A stretch of DNA of 35,393 bases from Isochrysis galbana. Taxonomy: Eukaryota; Haptophyta; Isochrysidales; Isochrysidaceae. The notes beneath the pieces were generated by a model. It was not told the DNA's origin and made no database searches. It worked only from the letters and a program-made list of their open reading frames with translations. The position numbers and the translations under genes are program-made. Each line of letters starts with the position of its first letter. Position 1 is the stretch's first letter. The stretch lies in NCBI GenBank assembly GCA_018136815.1, contig CM030941.1:85772-121164 (forward strand), given 5' to 3'. Of this stretch, positions 1 to 8,900 are shown piece by piece.

Positions 1-653
1 TGCGACTCCTCGTGAAAATCCTCTGAGAGCCCCGCCGCATACTCCATATCCTCCTCGAGTCCGGTGGGAGGTTCGGCCGGCTCGTCGTCCGGCTCGTAGT
101 CGTGGGCCTCGCCCGCGCCCACAAAGCGGAGGATGCGGTCAAAGTAGCCGTTGAAGAGGGCGTTGCCGCAGGTGAGCACGGCAGCGAGCGCGACAGTCTT
201 GCCAAACGCCCACGCTAGTCCACCCGAGACAGCGAGCAGCGCCGTACGCCCCTGCTGCGTGGCAAGGAAGCGCATGTTGCTCTCAACCCACTCGGCGACG
301 GGAGGCGTGCGCGTCTCGATCGCAACGAGCGTGGCTCCAAGCGCGGTGAGGTAGCCGGCAAGAAGCGCCTGCGGCAACCTCAGACCCACAGCGCTGACGA
401 GCAGCGCGATCGGTCCCGTCGTCCCGAGCAGAGCCCCGTTTGCGATGTTGCCCCACCGGCGGGCGCGCAGCAGTGTCCCTCCATCGACAGAGGCCTGCAG
501 CTTGCCCGCAAGCTCTGACCAGAAGGGCTCGTCGAAGAGGTCGTCCTCCTCCTCTTCTGGTGCCACCGTCTCGAACCGCTCAGCACGCAGCGAGGCGGCC
601 AGCCACAAGAGAGAGAGGGAGAGGAGGAGACGTAGCAGCCGGGTAGACAACAT
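1..653 (-). CDS. Membrane protein with signal peptide, COPI-associated-like, C-terminus off the window
   Basis: Read on the minus strand from the ATG at 653-651, the frame stays open to base 1 (217 codons, no stop), so the 3' end lies outside. The first ~22 residues are a strong signal peptide (Leu/Ser-rich, ending near LAASLRAERF). An acidic stretch follows (EEEEDD). Then come two pairs of hydrophobic segments at about residues 72-110 and 128-170, linked by a short polar loop. The tail is acidic and Pro-rich (DYEPDDEPAEPP). The pattern, including RFLATQQGR before the third hydrophobic segment, resembles the four-helix COPI-associated family. That assignment rests on pattern only; the coding call itself is strong because the frame is long, GC3-rich and opens with a signal peptide. 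A plastid- or ER-targeted membrane protein is the alternative. Confidence 0.75.
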   Translation of the reverse strand, partial: MLSTRLLRLLLSLSLLWLAASLRAERFETVAPEEEEDDLFDEPFWSELAGKLQASVDGGTLLRARRWGNIANGALLGTTGPIALLVSAVGLRLPQALLAGYLTALGATLVAIETRTPPVAEWVESNMRFLATQQGRTALLAVSGGLAWAFGKTVALAAVLTCGNALFNGYFDRILRFVGAGEAHDYEPDDEPAEPPTGLEEDMEYAAGLSEDFHEES

Positions 654-870
654 TGCTGGGCGTGGGAGGGGGGAGGGGGAGGGGAGAGAGAGGGGGCGGG
701 GGAGGGAGAGAGAAGGGACGAGGAGAGAAGAGAGAGGAGGAGAGAGAGAGAGGGAGAGAGAGAAAGGGAGAGAGCGGGAGAGGGGGGGGAGAGAGAGAGT
801 CAGATAGAGAAGAAGGAGAGAGAGAGAGAAGAGAGAGGGAGAGAGAGAGAGAGAGAGGGCCGTCGGGGCG
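654..870. repeat. Purine (GA)-rich tract upstream of the COPI-like gene
   Basis: About 210 bases of almost pure G/A begin one base upstream of the start codon at 653. On the coding strand this is a CT-rich polypyrimidine tract. Similar tracts precede the SRP14 start (about 23990-24330) and the Mot1 copy A start (about 32450-32620). It is probably core promoter or 5' leader sequence. Apparent plus-strand ORFs here (Arg/Glu/Gly only) are low-complexity artefacts. Confidence 0.6.
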
Positions 871-1116
871 AGGGCGCGCGAGCGCAGAGCGAGAGCTCAG
901 TGAAGAAGAGAGGAGAGACTATTGTACTCTTTACGGAGTCTATTGCTGACGTATATACAATAGTATGAGGCTTTTTAATTTTTAACACTGTTTCTTACTG
1001 GCTTACTGGGCTCACCGGACTGTGCCGATGGCTGTGAAGGTTGCAGCGACTACTTTAGGAGTGGTTGGTGGTTGGAAAGCTTGGGCGCCTACATGGGAAA
1101 TACGTATTTACCGTGT

Positions 1117-1161
1117 TTGGCCGGAGGCCAAATACAAATACACATGTGACATGTGTATTTG
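1117..1161. repeat. Two adjacent hairpins, the second a 27-nt palindrome
   Basis: Bases 1117-1133 form a 7-bp stem with a 3-nt loop. Bases 1135-1161 form a perfect inverted repeat with 13-bp arms and one central base. No gene overlaps them. A related near-palindrome (shared core ATGTGACATG) lies at about 33076-33096. Confidence 0.7.
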
Positions 1162-1170
1162 GCTCTGTTT

Positions 1171-2127
1171 CTGTTTGCTGTTTGAAGCGCGTCCTAGGTC
1201 TGGGTACTGGGTACTGGGTTGTAGTTGTAGGTTGTAGGCCTCGAGTGTATATTTATAGTTTGTTCTGTGTATTTGCAATGGCAGTTGGCCGTAGTTGGAC
1301 GTATTTGCAAGTCCTAGCGTCCTAGCCCTAGATGGGAGATACGGCCCACCGACCCTCCAGATACGGGAAATACGGCTGTATCTGGGTCAATCCCCAGATA
1401 CGGCTGGATACGGTCCTAGATACGGGTAGGCGGGGCAGGGTGGTGAGAGGGCGACGCTGCATCAGCGCCCGTTGCCCTCCTTGCCATGAACCATATGGGG
1501 CATGGGGAGTCCCGCCGCGGGCGCGGGCTGTGCCCGCCGGCTCGCTCGTGCTGGCTCGCGTTCAGACAGGGTGAGGGAGCCCTGCGCTTCTGGCATTCAA
1601 TGCCGCAGGCGCGCGCCCCAGCGCACGCGATGTGCCGCCAGTCAGCGCCTTGGCTGCGTCTGCCGCGCTCTTGCGCTTGCAGCGTCGGCGAATCATCATC
1701 ATCCGATGATACCTTCGCCGCAGTGCCAGTGGCGCCTGCCATCACGGCAGAGCTGTCCATGGTTGAGCGCGAGCGAGGCTCTGTCTAGGTTGGGGTTGGG
1801 CACCATCGCTAGCTCGCTCGCTCTCGAGAGGTTTCACCGCCGCGCGCGCGCGCTCAGAAAGACCTCGAAACGCTCCAACTTTTATTACCGATTTGATTGA
1901 CGTGTATAAGTCGATATTGTGTTGTATTCCTGCCCATCTGAAGGCTGTAGGCATGAATATTCGTGTAAGGTACGCGCTCACAATTACAATTGAACAGTTC
2001 CCCGTGTTGCCACTGACGCACAAGACACACAGATTTGGATTCCTCATGGTCTCAAGTCCAGGTTTGCAGGTTTTGGTCTCGAAATTTGCGATTCGAATTT
2101 TGTTTTTGCTGTTACTATAATTGTTGG
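1171..2127. other. Gene-poor interval with short GATACGG repeats
   Basis: No recognisable gene. Bases 1195-1240 hold short repeats of GGTACTG and GTTGTAG. Bases 1332-1430 hold about six copies of (A/G)ATACGG, some inverted. A 114-codon minus ORF (1416-1760) and a minus ORF starting at 2152 are open but match nothing I know, so I do not call them genes. Confidence 0.4.
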
Positions 2128-2275
2128 CTCGTTTAAGGTAATAAACCGGCATGACTTCGACTTCTCGTTCTGCAGTCGCTCTGCGAGACTCTCTCTCTCT
2201 CTCTCTCTCTCTCTCCGTCCGCCTCTCCTCGGCCGACGGCAAGAAGATTCGTCCAAAACATTCTCCGGTCCCAAG
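2128..2275. repeat. Dispersed repeat, copy 1 (includes CT microsatellite 2189-2216)
   Basis: The sequence from CTCGTTTAAGGTAATAAAC to about CTCCGGTCCC recurs in reverse orientation as two pieces, 18739-18811 and 16856-16912, split by a transposon. Similarity stops sharply at both ends. On the minus strand both copies contain an ATG followed by the same eight codons (MPVYYLKR). This may be a solo LTR fragment or a short non-autonomous element; I could not identify terminal repeats. Confidence 0.75.
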
Positions 2276-3206
2276 ATATCTCGTGGGGGGTCTCTCCGCG
2301 CTCCGCGAGGGAAAGGACGCGATCTCGCTCCGAGATCACCCTCGCGCCCTCCCACGCTGCCCCGCCGTGCCCTCGGTCCCTCGCCCCCCGCAGCAGGTTC
2401 TTCCTCTCGGCGTGCCATCCGTCGCCTCCGGCCGTTATATTATTCCCCCCCCCGCGCGAGGTTCTTCTCCTCCGCGCGCGGTTCGTTTCCTCCGGCCGTC
2501 GTTCGTTCCCCCCCCCGCGCGCGCTGTTTCCCCCCCCTCGCTTCGATTCCTCTCGCGATTCCTTCGATGATTGCCTCCATCTCGTCCGTTCTTCTTCGCG
2601 ATCCTCGCGGAGGGGGCACCGACGTTTAATGTTAGTTTCGTCGCGGTTTCGATGAAAGAAAGGAAGAACGAATGGCACGCGCCTCGCGTCTCGCGTCTTG
2701 TTTCGTCGCCCCTTGCTCGTTGCTTGTCTAGAAGGTCTCTCCGCACATCGCCTTCTTCCCCCGGCGCGATTTTGGATCTCTCCTCGACCCTCCGCGTTGG
2801 CTTCAGCGGACGAGTTCCACTTTAACGATAGTTCGAACCCTTCGGTGGCGTAGTTATGCGCTCTCTTTCCGTATATCTTCGCGCATGACGAGCGATCGCG
2901 ACTTCAGCCTTCGCCGCGCGGGGAGGGGTTTGTTTATCGTATGATTCCGGAGTGTTTACGTTAGTTTTATGAGCCCAAGGACTTTGGTTTTTGGTTTCTT
3001 GTGAGTGATTTTTGTAGCAACTTCGTCGAGTCCCACCGTGTTCCCAAGCGAGTCCCCCCGAGTTCCCGAGTCTATACCCCGAGTCAACGAGTCAATACAA
3101 GCCAAGCACGCGCCTGAGCCACCCCCAGTCGCCTGCCACCACCTCCCTCAAGCCTCCTTCCGCACTTCCGCGCCCTCCGTGCGTCGTGCGTCGTGCGTCG
3201 ATCACC
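2276..3206 (+). other. 5' flank and leader of the Ty3/gypsy element
   Basis: C/T-rich sequence with no gene. The 5' LTR is expected here, but its partner LTR is not in the window, so its ends cannot be set. From about 3040 to the gag start the leader holds short repeats of the CGAGTCC type and is matched by the truncated copy at 14480-14655, which shows it belongs to the element. Confidence 0.5.
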
Positions 3207-5972
3207 ATGCCCGTAGTCATCCCCGAGGAAAGCTCCATGAGCTCCCCGCAAGAACTGTATTCCGCGCTAGCTGCCGGCGCGCCCTCGCAGGCAGTCTCCA
3301 AGAGTGAGAGCAGCCTTGCTCTGACAAGCACAAAATCTTCGCTCGCGCCTTCGGCTCCGGTCGTCACGTCGAGTTCTTCCCTTGAGAAATCTTCATCGTC
3401 CCCGCGTCATGAGCCCGTCTCTTCTTCTTCTCTTCCCGAACTGTTCGGGTCGAAGTCTCCTGGGGAAGAGAGCCTCGTGGGACCCCTCCCTTCTTCAAAG
3501 GAGAGCCTTTCCGAGCCAGTTCTCCCCCCCTCTCGCCTCTCCGCGCCGACGGTCGAAGTTCCGCCGCCTCCGCGGGCCTCTACTCACACCCCGTCAACTG
3601 GAGCTGGAATGGGTCCTCTAGCCTCGTCCGTTGCTCCACCGGTGGCCTTTCCTCTCCTTTCTTTCGCTGATCCTTTGCCAAGTGTTCCTTCCTCTCTCAA
3701 TCCCTCTGTGGTTGGTGCTGAAGATGATGTGGGTTCCGTCCGGTCCCTCCCTCCTTTCGAGCCCCCACCATATGAAGAGTTTGTTCCACCCCCGTCGACG
3801 TATTCGTACCCCAAACGTAACGTCGTTCCACCTCCGACCGCCACCGTCGGCGCCGCCCAAATCATGGACCAACAAGTCCAGATCGAGGCTCTCCGCGGCG
3901 CTGTCGACCGCCTCGAGTCCTCTACCCTCCAAGCCGCCCAGCGCCACGAAGAATTTCAGCGAGAGGTGGGGTCTACCTTCAACACGATACTCAACATTCT
4001 ACAGGGCCAAGCGGGCACTACGACTTCGTCTCGAGTCGAAACTTCGCCACCGCTTGTGGAAGAAGGAGACAACTCCATCGGTGCTCCCCCTGCCTCGGCC
4101 AAGTTCCCTTCTCAACCTTTGCCCGCCGCGCCGTTCTCCGTTCCGCCAAATCCGATTTCCGATCCCGTACCCAATACACCCGTTCCTGTCCCGTCTGTCA
4201 AGCCTGTTTCTGATCCCCAACCTCCACCCACCGTCGCGGGCCTCCGCTCGCTTCCAAATCCGGCGACTCGGCGGCATCCCGTCGATCCAAGCCTCGCCGG
4301 GGATGTTTCTGAGCGAGAGGTCATCCTAGCCTCATGGGACCAACTGTTTAACATGTCCCCCTATGAGGTAGCTTCTCTCTACAAGAACTCCGACGATTTC
4401 GAGCTAATCCACGCCATTCTCAACGGCGGCCTCTCTCGGGCCGGCAATGTTTGGCACTACCGTGTGTTTTTCGAGAAGGAGCACGTGACCAAGTGGGCTC
4501 GGAGCCGCTTCTTCCTCGACCGCACCCTCCATCACCAAGTCCGAATGGGCAAAGAGCTTTCCGAGATCAAGTTCCCCAAGGGCCTGGCCTCGGACAACGT
4601 CCAGACAGCGGCCACCTCCTGGAATGATTTTCGTCTGTCCTTCATCAAGCCACTCGAGCGCGCCCTCTCGCTCGGCTGCGACCACCGTGAAATCTTTACA
4701 TCCTTGCTAGCGGCCGCCAACTTGTGCACCACCGGCAACCAAAGGATTTACGCCTTCCTCCTCGATCTCGCCGAAGATCCGGTTCTCTCTCTCAATCCCG
4801 CGCTGGCCTGCGACGTGCTTCTCCGCAAGTGCGACGCCACCTTCGCGGCCAACGTGCCCGGCTTCGCCAAAGACTCCGCCTCCATGGAGTGGGACCGCCT
4901 CGTAGCCCGTGAAGCCGGCTCCGATCTCTTAGAGTTATCCAAGAATTTGGTGCGCGCGTACGTCCGCAAGATGGGTGACGCGAAGGTGGATGCCACGACG
5001 GTCTGGGACCACCCAAACATGTCGCACGATATCAATCAACGATTCGAGTCCATCATTCGGAACGACAAGGTCGACGCGGCTCGCGGCGTGGATAACGCGA
5101 CCAAGTTCGGCGAGTGTCTTGCGAAGACTCGCTTCCGCGTCGAGAACCACGAGCTCCCTCGTTCGGCCCTTTCGTGCGTCAACCTCTGCCAGCGCTACCT
5201 GAGCCCGTACGAACAAGCCCGCGCTGGCCAACAAGCGTCGGTCACGGTCGCCGCCGTGACGCCGCCGGCGACTACTTCCAAGTCCACCAAGACCGCCAAG
5301 GTTGCTAAGACTGCCTCTAACCCCGCAGACACTACGGCTTCGATGGTCGCCGCCGTCCAAGCGGCGGTGGCCGAGGCATTAAAATCGCAAAACAACAACT
5401 CGAACCGCAAGGCGACTGGCGCTGACAATCGTCGGGCTCCGCCTCCGCCTACGAATTACTCCGCATCGTCTCCGTTACCGGACGCACTTCTTGACCGTCC
5501 CCTCGGCAAAAGCACGTCTTCCCGTCGCCAATGTGATCCCCCTCCGAACGGCCTTGGGCTTCCGGCCGATTCGGGCCTCTCGGAATGGGATCCAGGTAGC
5601 TGGTCTCGAGCGCGAGCCCGCTTCTGGCAAATCTCTCGTTACGCGGGTCACCCGGCCCTTCGCGCTGCGCTCACGCGCTGCCGTCCCTCGGATGCCACCA
5701 TGACGGCGCCGCGTCTCGACGACTTAGACCGCGACGTCAAGGAGTGGACCGACGCCAACGGCTGCGCGTACTGCGCCTTTCGTCCCCGGGCTCCATCTGG
5801 TACGCCCGAGGCAGACTTGTGGAAGTATGGCACGGGCGACGGAGCTCATAACCCCGTCGTTTGCCAACCATACATTCGTTTTCTCTGCGAAGGCGGCAGT
5901 GGCGAGTGTGGTAACGACCCAGAAGTCCACCGCCGCCTCCGCACGATGGTTGTTCTCCGTCCGGCCCAGTAG
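3207..5972 (+). CDS. gag: Gag polyprotein of Ty3/gypsy retrotransposon
   Basis: A 921-residue ORF. The ATG at 3207 (context ATCACCATGC) is chosen because the frame upstream is leader and the truncated copy keeps the same ATG at 14655. The N-terminal ~215 residues are Ser/Pro-rich and probably disordered. Residues ~217-265 (MDQQVQIEALRGAVDRLE...) form a coiled coil. A Pro-rich linker leads to an α-helical capsid-like region at about residues 365-640 (WDQLFNMSPYEVASLY; WNDFRLSFIKPLERAL). The C-terminus has Cys/His residues (CAYC, then VC, FLC, ECG) that could bind nucleic acid through zinc, but no classical CCHC knuckle. The stop TAG at 5970-5972 is in the same frame as pol. Gag identity is inferred from position before pol and from layout, not from a strong motif. 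Confidence 0.8.
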   Translation: MPVVIPEESSMSSPQELYSALAAGAPSQAVSKSESSLALTSTKSSLAPSAPVVTSSSSLEKSSSSPRHEPVSSSSLPELFGSKSPGEESLVGPLPSSKESLSEPVLPPSRLSAPTVEVPPPPRASTHTPSTGAGMGPLASSVAPPVAFPLLSFADPLPSVPSSLNPSVVGAEDDVGSVRSLPPFEPPPYEEFVPPPSTYSYPKRNVVPPPTATVGAAQIMDQQVQIEALRGAVDRLESSTLQAAQRHEEFQREVGSTFNTILNILQGQAGTTTSSRVETSPPLVEEGDNSIGAPPASAKFPSQPLPAAPFSVPPNPISDPVPNTPVPVPSVKPVSDPQPPPTVAGLRSLPNPATRRHPVDPSLAGDVSEREVILASWDQLFNMSPYEVASLYKNSDDFELIHAILNGGLSRAGNVWHYRVFFEKEHVTKWARSRFFLDRTLHHQVRMGKELSEIKFPKGLASDNVQTAATSWNDFRLSFIKPLERALSLGCDHREIFTSLLAAANLCTTGNQRIYAFLLDLAEDPVLSLNPALACDVLLRKCDATFAANVPGFAKDSASMEWDRLVAREAGSDLLELSKNLVRAYVRKMGDAKVDATTVWDHPNMSHDINQRFESIIRNDKVDAARGVDNATKFGECLAKTRFRVENHELPRSALSCVNLCQRYLSPYEQARAGQQASVTVAAVTPPATTSKSTKTAKVAKTASNPADTTASMVAAVQAAVAEALKSQNNNSNRKATGADNRRAPPPPTNYSASSPLPDALLDRPLGKSTSSRRQCDPPPNGLGLPADSGLSEWDPGSWSRARARFWQISRYAGHPALRAALTRCRPSDATMTAPRLDDLDRDVKEWTDANGCAYCAFRPRAPSGTPEADLWKYGTGDGAHNPVVCQPYIRFLCEGGSGECGNDPEVHRRLRTMVVLRPAQ
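5970..5972 (+). promoter_or_regulatory. Single in-frame TAG between gag and pol (candidate readthrough stop)
   Basis: I read every codon from 5973 to 6543 in the gag frame and found no other stop, so gag and pol are one continuous frame of about 2,940 codons broken only here. The context is CCC AG/TAG/GTC, followed by a very GC-rich stretch (5973-6000) that could fold. Stop-codon readthrough at a gag-pol junction is an established retroelement strategy. A decayed UAG sense codon is the alternative. Confidence 0.6.
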
Positions 5973-8900
5973 GTCGCCGGCGGGGCCCACGTCCGCGCTG
6001 TTACCCCGCTACCAGTCCAGGGTAGTGGGCCTGAACGCCACCCACCAAAAGATCGTATTACGCTACGGCCGAGTACTTCTACGGCCTCCAACCGGTACCC
6101 CAAGATTCCCCAAGTTCCAGACAAGCCCTGCCACCTCCATCCCCCTCTTTCTCCTGCCTCCTCGCCGATTGCCCCTATTTCTCCCAATGCCGATGATTCC
6201 ATCCTGATTCTCGATATCACGCACGAGTCCTCAAAACCAAGTCAACCGTCACCGCCTCTCTATCAACTCAAGCCGCTCAACCGCTACCCCCCGCCACTCC
6301 TCAAGCATCCCCAGTCCAAGACCTCACGGTCTGCGAAAATCCAGCCGCCGCAGGCCCAATCCAACCTTCAATCCTTCAAATCAAATTTCGCATGTCCGAG
6401 CCACAAAACGTCTCCCGAGTACGAGTCCGAGTCCAAGTCACGTTCAGAATTACCCTCTTCGTCTTACGCCACCGCGAGCCCATCTACGAGTCTGAGCCCA
6501 GTCCAGTCATCACCGGTATCACCAGTCTCCATTACTACGACGATGGAGGCGCAGTTCTCCGGTTCTTCCCCACTTTCTTTCGAGTCCGAGTCCAAGCCTG
6601 TTTTGAGCAAACCCCGTTCTGAGCCATCCGAGTCCGAGTCCGAGTCCGAGTCCGAGTTTACAACGTCACCGAGTCCTACCACGCGGTCGACCGCAGGATT
6701 AACGGAGCTCCAGCCACTCACTGAGCCTCCGACGACCACTCCTTCCGCGGGAGTGTTCACCTTCGGTCCTCCGCGCCCCGAGTCTGAGTCATTTGGAATC
6801 TCCGGTCACTTCCAGAATTCCAACCACAACCGAGCCCCGTTTCACGAGCCACCGCGTATCGAGTCCAAACACAAGCTGACGCCGAAGCCCTCGACGACAG
6901 CCACTGTGTCCTTGTCCGAGCCACCGTTCCGAGTCTCGCCGCAGCCGGCCTGCCACTCCAGCAGGCTGCACGCCGCCGAGCCGATCCCTTCCGTTTCCGT
7001 TCCGAGTCCGAGTCCAATCGCACAAGACAGTGCATCCCGAGCCCGCGTAATCAAGCCCGTCACCGAGTCCGAGATTTCGGCCGCACCGAGCCAACCGGTG
7101 CTGGCCACCGTGCCCCTATTGTCATCACAAGCTTCAGCTTCGTCCTCACCGACGGTTGCGACGCCAGGGGGCTTCACCTTTGAGCCGGCCCCGTCCGTTC
7201 CCATTTCGAAAGTTAGCCCTGTTATTGGCGTCCAGCACGCCAGAAACGACGAGTCCGAGTCCGAGTACAAATTAACGTCACCGCGGAGTCCGCGGTCGAC
7301 CACCGGCGTTCCCACGCCACCCCATCAACCGAGAGCCCTGGAGGAGCTTGAACAGCCGTCTCCTAGCCCCTCTCAAGTCGCCGAGTCTTCCGAATTCGAG
7401 TCTGAATCCACCGTAATTTCAGCGGTCCATCCACCCGCTAGCCCGAGCCAAGTCCTCCGAAGAATGCTTCGCATTGCAGAACCTCTTCGGCCACTACCCA
7501 CGCCAGCCGCTGCCGTTGAGCCACCACCATGGCCCCAGCCTTCCCCGCAGCCGGCTTCTACGACAGCCACGTCCCTTCTTTCGCCGGCGCCGACCCCGCC
7601 GACGACAGAATGCAACGACGTCGATCCCTGGCCTGTTTCCTCTTCCGACGTGACCATGGAGAGTGACCACAACTCCTCTGCACGTCGAGGAACGGCGGCC
7701 TCCCAAACCGAGCTTCTACGCCCATTGAGCCAGCCCAACCGAGTCCCTGAGCCATGTCCTTCATGTCTCTCACCGGTGGTCTCGCGGCCGCGGCGTCCGT
7801 CGCCGCCGTCCGACACCCCACTTCTCCGAGTTTCTTCGTCAATCCCGTCCTCCGAGCCCGTCTCTACGTCGTCGATATCCGAGTCTTCTTCCATTCGTCC
7901 TACGTCGCTGCGGCCACCGGTCGCCGCCTCCGAGCACTGCCTGCCTCTCGATACCACTGCCACCACCATCATGCGCGTGGCAGCGATCAATGCGTCCGCG
8001 ATCCAGTCCTTCGATTCCTCTCAAAACAACTCCGATGTCGGCACCCGTGATGATACCCCGTCACCCGCTCTCCACGCTCTCGCCTCTCTTCGTGCACGAG
8101 CGAGCGGCTCTGCGGTGGTATTACCTCGGCACCTCACGGAGGCAGCCCAAGAGCTTCGCCGGCCTCGCAATGGCACCCTAGCCTCGCCTGCCGCCGCGCT
8201 ACCCAAGCACTTCGATGAGCTTTGCGCTGAGCTCACGAAGATGAATCAACGAGTCCAAGACGGGCTGACGTCTGGCTGTCACGCACCACGCGTTCTCGTC
8301 GTTGGCGAGACGAGCGGCGTCGTCTCCTCCATGTTCCTACTCGCCGGTGCTGATGTAGCTACGTGCGATTTGTATCCTTCCGAGATCGATTACGTGCCCC
8401 ACTTCCAAGGCGACGCGCTTCATGTCCAAAACCTAGGTTGGGACCTAGTCATCGCCCACCCGCCCTGCACGTACCTCTCCGCTGTCAGCAGTCAATGGCT
8501 CTCCCAAGAACCCGGACGTCGTGCCGCTCTTGAGTCGGCCGCTCGCGTCTTCAAGTCAATGGCCTCCGCCACTGCTCCGTTTGTAGCGGTCGAGAACCCT
8601 CGGATGCATGCGGAAGCTCGCCGTTTAGTCGGGGGGTTGACCCCGACCCAATTCGTCCAACCCTGGGAGCACGGCACTGGACACCAGAAAGCCACCGGGT
8701 TGTACCTCACCAAAGGGCTGCCGCCCCTCCAGCCAACTTGCGTCGTGGATGGCCGTGAGTCGGCCATGGCTAACCTCTCTCCTTCACCGCACCGTGGCGC
8801 TCTTCGCAGCCGCACCTACGTCGGTGTAGCTGGAGCGATGGCGATCCATTGGATGCCGGTTCTTCTTCGACATTTGAGCCGACAGCGAGACCAGACGTCG

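Noticed and set aside
445-949. Plus-strand ORFs of Arg/Glu/Gly
   Set aside because: Pure translation of the GA tract, antisense to the promoter and start of the real minus-strand gene.
6757-8236. Minus-strand ORFs opposite pol
   Set aside because: Shadows of the biased codons in the Ser/Pro/Glu-rich part of Pol.
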